Shown here: positions 58,295-64,000 of the stretch, piece by piece
Layout of the letters: each line of letters begins with the position of its first letter
How positions within the stretch are numbered: the first letter of the stretch is position 1
NCBI RefSeq assembly: GCF_001469955.1
Contig: NZ_LOPU01000029.1
Location: 1-64,000 of the forward strand
Origin: Haloprofundus marisrubri
GTDB lineage: Archaea; Halobacteriota; Halobacteria; Halobacteriales; Haloferacaceae
Direction: 5' to 3'
Length of the DNA stretch: 64,000 nucleotides
Position numbers and translations under genes: made by a program
Notes under the pieces: generated by a model
Database searches by the model: none
Told to the model about the DNA's origin: nothing
Seen by the model: only the letters and a program-made list of their open reading frames with translations

Positions 58295-60271
58295 ATGGGA
58301 CAGACGGTAACCGAGAAAATTCTCGCCGACCACCTCGTCGAGGGTGAGCTCACACCCGGTGAGGAAATCGGCATCGAGATCGACCAGGTTCTCACGCAGG
58401 ACACGACAGGAACGATGGTCTGGCTGCAGTTCGAGGCGCTCGAACTGGACGAAGTCCAGACCGAACTCGCAGCGCAGTACTGCGACCACCAGACGTACCA
58501 GTTCGACTTCAAGAACACGGACGACCACCGCTTCCTCCGCTCGGCGGCGGGCACGTTCGGTGCGCACTTCTCCCGACCGGGCAACGGCATCTGCCACAAC
58601 GTCCACAAGGAGAACTTCGCCGCACCCGGTAAGACGCTGCTCGGCTCCGACAGCCACACGCCGACGCCCGGCGGCCTCGGCCAACTCGCCATCGGTGCGG
58701 GTGGCCTCGACATCGCCGTCGCCATGGGTGGCGGCGCGTACTACGTCGAGATGCCGGAAGTCGTCAACGTCCGCCTCGAAGGCGAACTGCCCGCGTGGTC
58801 GACGGCGAAGGACGTCATCCTCGAGATGCTCCGCCAGCTGTCGGTGAAAGGCGGCGTCGGCAAGGTGTTCGAGTACACCGGCCCCGGCGTCGAGACGCTC
58901 TCCGTACCCGAGCGTACGACCATCACCAACATGGGCACCGAACTCGGTGCAACCTCCTCCATCTTCCCGACCGACGAGAAGACCAAGGACTTCCTGAAGC
59001 GCGTCGGCCGCGAGGACGAACACGTCGACCTCCAGCCCGACGACGACGCCGAGTACGCTGACGAACTCGTCATCGACCTCTCGGACCTCGAACCGCTCAT
59101 CGCCAAGCCGTCGATGCCCGACAACGTCGTGCCCGTCCGCGAAGTCGCGGGCGAGTCCGTCGACCAGGTCATCATCGGCTCCTGTACGAACGGCGGCTAC
59201 GCGGACATCCTCCCGGCGGCGAAGATGCTGGAAGGCCGCGAAGTCGACAAGAAGACCGACCTCATCGTCGCGCCCGGCTCCAAACAGGCCTCCGAGATTC
59301 TGGCCCGTCAGGGCTGGACCGCCGAGATGATGGCTGCCGGTGTCAACTTCTCCGAGGCGACCTGTGGTGCGTGTATCGGTATCGGTCACGTGCCCGCCTC
59401 CGACTCCGTCTCGCTGCGGACGTTCAACCGCAACTTCGAGGGTCGCTCCGGTATCGAGGACGACTCCGTCTACCTCTGCTCGCCGGAAGTCGCCACCGCG
59501 GCCGCCCTCAAGGGCGAAATCGTGGACCCGCGCGACCTCGCCGACGAACTCGGCGACCTCGAAGACCCGGGCCTCGAACTGCCCGACCAGTACGACGGCT
59601 CGAAAGCCGACCTCATCGCGCCCGACGAGGCCGTCGACGACGACCTCATCAAAGGACCCAACATCGGCGACGTGCCGCTGAAGGACCCGCTGCAGTCGCA
59701 CCTCGCGGGTGAGGCGCTCCTGAAGATGACCGACAACATCACGACGGACCACATCATTCCGGCGACGTCGGACATCCTCAAGTTCCGCTCGAACGTGCCG
59801 AAGCTCTCGGAGTTCACGCTCTCGCGTGTCGACGAGTCCTTCGCACAGCGCGCACTCGACGCCGACGGCGGCTTCCTCGTCGCCGGCGAGAACTACGGTC
59901 AGGGTTCCTCGCGTGAACACGCGGCACTCTGTCCGATGTACCTCGGTATCGAGGGCGTTCTCGCGCAGTCGTTCGCCCGCATCCACAAGGCGAACCTGTT
60001 CAACTTCGGCCTCGTCCCGCTGACCATCGACGAGGACACCTACGAGAAAATCGAGCAGGGCGACGACGTCGAAATCGTCGACGACGTCGGCGACGGCGTC
60101 CGCTCCGGCCAAGAGGAGTTCACGGTCCGCGTGAACGACGACTGGGAAGCGACCGCCCAACTCGACGCCTCCGAGCGCGAGCGCAAGATTCTCGCCGCCG
60201 GTGGCAAACTCTCGTGGACGAAACAGCAGTACGACGAGGGCGAAAGCGGCGCGACGCCCGCCGACGACTGA
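58295..60271 (+). CDS. acn: Aconitate hydratase
   Basis: 658 aa. 4Fe-4S ligands are in SCTNGG and CGACIGIGH. Other signatures are DSHTPTPGGLGQLAIGAGGLD, AVAMGGGAYYVEMP, and the swivel-domain ASR-like end GENYGQGSSREHAALCP. Isomerises citrate to isocitrate in the TCA cycle; length is typical of the short archaeal/mitochondrial-type enzyme. Highly acidic. Monocistronic, with clear TATA box and terminator. Confidence 0.97.
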   Translation: MGQTVTEKILADHLVEGELTPGEEIGIEIDQVLTQDTTGTMVWLQFEALELDEVQTELAAQYCDHQTYQFDFKNTDDHRFLRSAAGTFGAHFSRPGNGICHNVHKENFAAPGKTLLGSDSHTPTPGGLGQLAIGAGGLDIAVAMGGGAYYVEMPEVVNVRLEGELPAWSTAKDVILEMLRQLSVKGGVGKVFEYTGPGVETLSVPERTTITNMGTELGATSSIFPTDEKTKDFLKRVGREDEHVDLQPDDDAEYADELVIDLSDLEPLIAKPSMPDNVVPVREVAGESVDQVIIGSCTNGGYADILPAAKMLEGREVDKKTDLIVAPGSKQASEILARQGWTAEMMAAGVNFSEATCGACIGIGHVPASDSVSLRTFNRNFEGRSGIEDDSVYLCSPEVATAAALKGEIVDPRDLADELGDLEDPGLELPDQYDGSKADLIAPDEAVDDDLIKGPNIGDVPLKDPLQSHLAGEALLKMTDNITTDHIIPATSDILKFRSNVPKLSEFTLSRVDESFAQRALDADGGFLVAGENYGQGSSREHAALCPMYLGIEGVLAQSFARIHKANLFNFGLVPLTIDEDTYEKIEQGDDVEIVDDVGDGVRSGQEEFTVRVNDDWEATAQLDASERERKILAAGGKLSWTKQQYDEGESGATPADD

Positions 60272-60303
60272 ACGCGCGTTCACACCCGACTTCTTCGTTT
60301 TTT
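60270..60303 (+). terminator. Palindrome and T-tract after aconitase
   Basis: GAACGC/GCGTTC forms a 12-bp palindrome overlapping the stop codon region, followed by TTCTTCGTTTTTT. The T-tract alone can terminate archaeal polymerase. Confidence 0.5.
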
Positions 60304-60405
60304 CACCCGGCCGAGCGACGGTGATTGCGTCTACTCGCCCGTGACACTCACTGTGTGGTGACTGTTGCCAGCGCGTTTATTGTTCATCGTCCCGAACGGC
60401 TTCCC

Positions 60406-60936
60406 GTGACCACTGCCCCCGCCGACGCCGAAGGAACGACCGTCCGACGCGCCGAGCGGGCGGACCTCCTCGACGTGTTCCGAATCGAGAAAACTTGCTT
60501 CAAACAGCCGTGGCCCTTCGCGGCGTTCGAGCAGTTCCTCGGCGAACCCGGTTTTCTGGTCGCCGTCGAGGGCGTCTCGCAGTCCGGGCAGGGAGATGGA
60601 AGCGCCGAACGCGTCGTCGGCTACGTCGTCGCCGACGTGACGCCGAACTACGGCCGCGATATCGGCCACGTCAAAGACATCGCCGTCCACCCCGACGCCC
60701 GCGGACGCGGCCTCGGACGAATGCTCCTCCAGCAGTCGCTCGTCTCGATGACGCTCGGCGGCGCGAAACTCGTGAAACTCGAAGTCAGAGAACACAACGA
60801 CCCCGCGAAAGCGCTGTACGAGAGCGAGGGCTTCGAACCCCTACGTCGAATCCCGCGATACTACGAGGACGGCGAGGCGGCACTCGTGATGGTCGTCGAC
60901 GGCGACGAGTGGCAGCGCAGCGGCGACGAGGCGTAA
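60406..60936 (+). CDS. rimI: RimI-type GNAT acetyltransferase (ribosomal protein N-alpha)
   Basis: 176 aa from the GTG at 60406. GNAT motif A is HVKDIAVHPDARGRGLGRMLLQQ, then LVKLEVREHNDPAKALYESEGFEPLRRIPRYYEDGEAALVMV, the RimI/Ard1-type ending with the EN-like and Y.DGE.A motifs. Acetylates protein N-termini, as in the archaeal NatA-like enzyme. Downstream of aconitase but apparently separate from it. Confidence 0.9.
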   Translation: MTTAPADAEGTTVRRAERADLLDVFRIEKTCFKQPWPFAAFEQFLGEPGFLVAVEGVSQSGQGDGSAERVVGYVVADVTPNYGRDIGHVKDIAVHPDARGRGLGRMLLQQSLVSMTLGGAKLVKLEVREHNDPAKALYESEGFEPLRRIPRYYEDGEAALVMVVDGDEWQRSGDEA

Positions 60937-60992
60937 CCGACGCTCGCGTTCGTCGGTGAGTTCTGTAAGACCTAACCCTGCGAGTTCCTGCG

Positions 60993-61196
60993 TTACTGTT
61001 CTTGTTCGGCTTCGAGCCGTTCCACGCGTCGTTTGAGCGTTTCTAGTTCTTCGTCGTCTTCGTCGTGGTCGTCGTTCGTCGCCCGGTTCGAGAGCACGAT
61101 CACTCCGATGACCACCAGCACTGCGGGGATTGTGAAGAGCAACAGTCCGAACCAGAGCGTGGGCGAGAATCCGACTTGGAGGGCGAACACGTCCAC
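60993..61196 (-). CDS. Small membrane protein with C-terminal coiled coil
   Basis: 67 aa from the GTG at 61196, the best in-frame start. One hydrophobic segment (FGLLLFTIPAVLVVIGVIVLS) is followed by a heptad-like helix ELETLKRRVERLEAEQEQ. Single-span protein with a cytosolic coiled coil. Probably oligomerises. Function unknown; the start is uncertain. Confidence 0.6.
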   Translation of the reverse strand: MDVFALQVGFSPTLWFGLLLFTIPAVLVVIGVIVLSNRATNDDHDEDDEELETLKRRVERLEAEQEQ

Positions 61197-61238
61197 CGGT
61201 GTCTCGGCTACCGAAATCGTTCTTTCGCTCCGACGGCA

Positions 61239-61736
61239 ATGGCGAGTATGGGATACGCCTGTCCGGTCTGCGACGTGCCACAGCGCGACGCCGAACATCT
61301 CGCAAACCACCTCGCGTTCACGGCGATGCTCCGCCACGAAGAGCACGAGGCGTGGCTCGACGAGCAGATTCCAAACTGGAGCGAGTGTGGCCCGAAGGAA
61401 CTCGCCGAGGTCGTTCCCGACCACGCCGAGGAGACCGAGTACGACGAGGTGTTCGAGGATACGGTCGGGTCGACGCACCACGACCACGACCACCAGCACG
61501 GACACGACCACGCTCACGGCAGCACACCGGGTGGTATGGACCCGAGTTCGGCCGCCCAGCGCGGGTCCGGGTCGATGAGCGCGGAAGCCCAACAGGTGCT
61601 ACAGGAAGCGCAGGAACTGACCCAGCAGATGCTCGAAACCGACGAGTCGGAGTCGGCCGACGACGCCGGTGGTGCCGGCGACGCCGACAGTGCGACCGAA
61701 CCCGAGGCAGACGACAGCGACTCCGACGAGGAGTAA
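61239..61736 (+). CDS. His-rich C2H2 zinc finger protein (DUF5810-like)
   Basis: 165 aa from the ATG at 61239; a second ATG at 61248 is equally plausible. The N-terminus is a zinc finger C-x2-C-x12-H-x3-H (CPVCDVPQRDAEHLANHLAF). At about 88-100 comes a run rich in His and Asp (HHDHDHQHGHDHAHG), a metal-chelating type stretch. The C-terminal third is acidic and Ser/Asp rich. Likely haloarchaea-specific, near DUF5810 by memory. Paired with the next gene; the two may act together. Confidence 0.8.
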   Translation: MASMGYACPVCDVPQRDAEHLANHLAFTAMLRHEEHEAWLDEQIPNWSECGPKELAEVVPDHAEETEYDEVFEDTVGSTHHDHDHQHGHDHAHGSTPGGMDPSSAAQRGSGSMSAEAQQVLQEAQELTQQMLETDESESADDAGGAGDADSATEPEADDSDSDEE

Positions 61737-61789
61737 TCCGGCGACGCGGGACGGAAACGCGTTTACCGCGACGCTCCGACAGGGGGAGC

Positions 61790-62206
61790 ATGCAGACTGA
61801 CGGCGCGTTCGCGCCCGACTCCGAAGACGAAGCGCGCGAGTTGTACGATTCGGTCGGCCCCGCCGCACAGGTCGTCGTCCGTGAGACGGCCAAAGCGATG
61901 GAGTTCGACCGCGAGGAGTATCGAGAACGAGTGACCGGCGAGGTAATCGAGACGGCCCGCGACGCACTGTTTGCCTCGTTGCTCGTCGTCCACGACGGCA
62001 CCCGCGAGGAGTTCGAGACGTGGTGCGACGAGCATCCCGAGTACGAAGCCGAGAGCCTCGGCAGCGAGAACGTCGACAACGTCGTCTGGCACGCGGTTTC
62101 GTTTGCTGACAAGGTGCTCGCGGCGACGTACCAGAACGAACCGGAAGCGGCAGCGGGAACCCTTCGACGGCAGGCGTTCGGTCGGGTGTATCGGGAACTG
62201 TTCTGA
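61790..62206 (+). CDS. Conserved haloarchaeal protein (DUF5809-like)
   Basis: 138 aa. Helical: PDSEDEARELYDSVGPAAQVVVRETAKAMEFDREEYRERVTGEVIETARDALFASLLVVHDG, then WCDEHPEYEAESLGSENVDNVVWHAVSFADKVLAATYQNE. One Cys. Follows the zinc-finger gene after 53 bases, a pairing I recall from several haloarchaeal genomes. Function unknown. Confidence 0.78.
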   Translation: MQTDGAFAPDSEDEARELYDSVGPAAQVVVRETAKAMEFDREEYRERVTGEVIETARDALFASLLVVHDGTREEFETWCDEHPEYEAESLGSENVDNVVWHAVSFADKVLAATYQNEPEAAAGTLRRQAFGRVYRELF

Positions 62207-62285
62207 CTCGAACTGCTGACCCGACGCTCTCACGTCTCACCGCTACGAACGCAATCGGTTTACTCCCAGCGTCCAAAGAACGAGC

Positions 62286-62663
62286 GTGCGACCGATTACG
62301 CGCCGCGTGCTGGCTCTCCTCGCCCTCCTCTGTGTCGGCTTGCTGGCCCTCGGGGCGCTTCCGAGCTATCTCGGCACCGGCGACCCCTACTACCTCACCG
62401 CAGAGGAAACCGACGCTTCCGGCCCGGCCGTGAACGTCACGCAGTTTTCGGCCCAGCAGTATCCGTACCTCGCAACGGCGCTCGAAGAAGGCCGTTCGGA
62501 TGGGTATCAGCGAGGACAGTTCGGCCTGAAGGAGTCCTTTACACACTCACCGTTCGACGAACGGGACGCGCTGGCGACCCGCCAACCCGACGCCGAACGC
62601 GAAAATCGAGTGTTAGTCGAGTACGACGGGACGCGCTACTGGGTCGCCGTGGAGCAAGAGTAA
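62286..62663 (+). CDS. Membrane-anchored or secreted small protein
   Basis: 125 aa, GTG start. An N-terminal hydrophobic helix (VLALLALLCVGLLALGAL) precedes an extracellular-type domain (PSYLGTGDPYYLTAEETDASGPAVNVTQF ... SPFDERDAL ... VLVEYDGTRYWVAVEQ). No lipobox is apparent, so it could be a single-pass anchor or cleaved signal. Closely followed by the NUDIX gene (7 bases). Function unknown. Confidence 0.65.
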   Translation: MRPITRRVLALLALLCVGLLALGALPSYLGTGDPYYLTAEETDASGPAVNVTQFSAQQYPYLATALEEGRSDGYQRGQFGLKESFTHSPFDERDALATRQPDAERENRVLVEYDGTRYWVAVEQE

Positions 62664-62670
62664 GCGTACC

Positions 62671-63300
62671 ATGACCGACGACACACGCGACGACGGCGAG
62701 CGAGACGACGAGACCACGACCAACGCCGCGAGCAGCAGTGCCGCCAACGGTGGCCGACGCGACGAACTCGCAGAGCCCGAATGGCCGGTGCTCGACTCGC
62801 AGACCGAGTACGAAACCGGATGGTTTACTGGGGGATATGACCGAGTTCGTCAACCCGACGGCACCGAGAAACAGTACTACTGGGCCGAACTCTCGACGGC
62901 TGTCGTCATCGTTGCCGTCGCTGAGGACCACGTCCTCTTCGTCGAGCAGTACCGCCCGACCATCCGCGAGACGCAGTTGGAACTCCCCGCAGGAATCGTC
63001 GAGCAGGGCGAGTCGTTCACGCAGGCGGCCGAACGCGAACTCCGCGAGGAGACCGGCTTCGAGGCGTCGAGTCTCTCGTTGGTGCAGGAGTTCTGGACCT
63101 GCACCGGCTTACTTCGCCACCGTCGCGGCATCGTCTTCGCGGAGGGACTCTCGCCCGGCGAGCGGGAACTCGACTCCAACGAGTTCCTGACGCCGAAGGC
63201 GGTGCCAATCGACGACGCCGTCGCCGTCGCCCGCGCGCAACCGACGAACGACGCGACTATCGAGGGACTGTTGTTGGCGAAAGACGACGGACTGTTGTAA
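62671..63300 (+). CDS. NUDIX hydrolase (ADP-ribose pyrophosphatase-like)
   Basis: 209 aa. Full Nudix box G-x5-E-x7-REL-x-EE-x-GF in GIVEQGESFTQAAERELREETGFE (about 110-133). It follows a disordered acidic start (1-30), and YRPTIRETQLELPAGI is the typical upstream strand. Cleaves nucleoside diphosphate linkages, probably ADP-ribose. Only 7 bases separate it from the preceding gene. Confidence 0.92.
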   Translation: MTDDTRDDGERDDETTTNAASSSAANGGRRDELAEPEWPVLDSQTEYETGWFTGGYDRVRQPDGTEKQYYWAELSTAVVIVAVAEDHVLFVEQYRPTIRETQLELPAGIVEQGESFTQAAERELREETGFEASSLSLVQEFWTCTGLLRHRRGIVFAEGLSPGERELDSNEFLTPKAVPIDDAVAVARAQPTNDATIEGLLLAKDDGLL

Positions 63301-63323
63301 GCTGATTTTGCCACTATCCGACG

Positions 63324-64000
63324 CTATCCGTCGAGTCGCTGCAGACCGACGACGAGTCGATTCACGAGTTCGTCGGTCGTCGGCGACGGAATCGACTCCG
63401 GTTTCTCCACGTCCGTCTCGCCGACGTCGCTGACCGTCGCCTCGAACTGACCGGTCGAGACATCGTCGCTCATCAGGTAGCGGCCCGCCGAAGCGTCGTT
63501 GGTTACGTCCATCGTCGCGCGGGTGACGATTTCTCGGTCGCGGTCGACGTAGAGCGTCAACGTTGCGGTGCTGTTCTCGCTCCACGGTCCGAAGTACATC
63601 GCTCTCGTCTCCTCGCCGGTGAGGTTCGCGCGGAAAACGAGGGTCTCGTCGTCCGCCGACACCTGTTCGAACGTCACGTTCTCCGCTTGCTGCGGCCGAA
63701 AGAGGTGGATATCCGTGTACGACTTCCTCGGCTTGGAACTCCACGCACTCGGTGTTTCGGACGTGATGTTTCGCGCCCACACCGTGTGGTGGGTGTACAT
63801 CGCCTCGTACTGGTGGTCTGCGATATCCACGCTGCCGTGCGCGCGTCCGCTCTGCCCGTCGACGGCGTAGGTGAACCGGTCGTGCGTTCCGCCTTCGAAC
63901 CGAACGTCGAGGTCGTACGTGTAGTTCGTCGCTCGCAGGTTCTCCATCGCTGTCGTCGCTTTTTCGGTCGGCGTGTCGTCGGCGGCGATGGCTCGGTGTT
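63324..64000 (-). CDS. Surface/lipoprotein-like protein, 5' part beyond window
   Basis: The frame runs from 63324 to the window end without a stop, so the start lies outside (a Met at 63947 begins 207 residues but the frame stays open upstream). Contents are beta-strand rich (YTYDLDVRFEGGTHDRFTYAVDGQSG, YEAMYTHHTVWARNI, TATLTLYVDRDREIVTRATMDVTNDA), ending helical. This resembles haloarchaeal lipoproteins of a small-molecule-binding beta-barrel type (DUF7537-like by memory), unproved. Confidence 0.65.
   Translation of the reverse strand, partial: HRAIAADDTPTEKATTAMENLRATNYTYDLDVRFEGGTHDRFTYAVDGQSGRAHGSVDIADHQYEAMYTHHTVWARNITSETPSAWSSKPRKSYTDIHLFRPQQAENVTFEQVSADDETLVFRANLTGEETRAMYFGPWSENSTATLTLYVDRDREIVTRATMDVTNDASAGRYLMSDDVSTGQFEATVSDVGETDVEKPESIPSPTTDELVNRLVVGLQRLDG

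Noticed and set aside
58169-60283. A 704-residue open frame antisense to aconitase
   Set aside because: High GC and codon bias keep antisense frames open in haloarchaea. The reading is low-complexity Val/Arg/Asp/Glu and has no family motif, while the sense strand is unmistakable aconitase.

Overview
The window is chromosomal DNA of an extremely halophilic archaeon (class Halobacteria, probably near Haloferax/Halogeometricum, though the genus cannot be fixed by eye). The evidence is high GC, very acidic predicted proteins (D/E rich, K poor), many GTG starts, archaeal TATA boxes 25-35 bases before leaderless or short-leader starts, tRNAs without an encoded CCA, an archaeal RNase P RNA, ribosomal protein S6e, and haloarchaea-specific families (HalOD1 output domain, Bat-type HTH regulators, Hvo_1808-type surface proteins). 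Gene density is high and almost everything reads as core chromosome. I see no complete transposon, prophage, integrase or CRISPR array.

Layout. 0-11 kb: tRNA-Arg(CCG), a membrane-anchored 2Fe-2S ferredoxin, 6-phosphogluconate dehydrogenase, CBS-domain proteins, an M29 aminopeptidase with a scar of a second 3' end, three universal stress proteins, a GNAT enzyme and a creatininase-family hydrolase. 10.7-16.5 kb: a DHH phosphoesterase, small conserved haloarchaeal proteins, S6e and dihydroorotase. 16.6-23.7 kb: an FAD-linked oxidase facing a FilR1-like regulator, a lipoate ligase-like protein, an M23-like protein, a hotdog thioesterase, a DDAH-like hydrolase and a nicotinamidase-like hydrolase. 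23.8-30.6 kb: two tandem Hvo_1808-like lipoproteins with metalloprotease-like motifs, an 11-bp direct-repeat array, another Usp, nicotinate phosphoribosyltransferase and an AMMECR1 protein. 30.7-38.5 kb: RNase P RNA, a P1B-type heavy-metal ATPase, a pilin-like protein divergent from a metzincin lipoprotein, a tandem pair of paralogous membrane proteins and a tiny zinc finger. 38.6-49.6 kb: APH-like kinase and HAD phosphatase in an overlapping pair, a beta-CASP RNase-like protein, an AI-2E-family permease, VOC, CPCC, SDR and a ketol-acid reductoisomerase-like protein lacking key catalytic residues, a DMT permease and an AIM24 protein. 49.8-64 kb: a siroheme nitrite/sulfite reductase, a small overlapping gene pair, a ParB-like HTH protein, an M20 peptidase, tRNA-Lys(TTT), a HalOD1/Bat-like regulator pair, Dut/Dcd, a YeiH-type permease, aconitase, RimI-like GNAT, two adjacent conserved proteins (one a His-rich zinc finger), a NUDIX hydrolase and a lipoprotein-like gene cut by the window end.

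How it fits together. Most genes are housekeeping: pentose phosphate/NADPH, TCA (aconitase), pyrimidine synthesis (PyrC), dUTP control, NAD salvage (amidase at 23 kb plus phosphoribosyltransferase at 28 kb), nitrogen/sulfur assimilation, stress proteins and metal export. The less ordinary parts are the cell-surface proteins (Hvo_1808 pair, metzincin lipoprotein, pilin-like protein), the KARI-like protein with an altered active site, and intergenic structure: hairpin arrays with GAA/TTC triloops, an 11-bp repeat block, and a copy of the tRNA-Arg trailer in inverted orientation 54 kb away beside tRNA-Lys. No single locus is clearly a new multi-gene system; the strongest candidates are set out in the findings.
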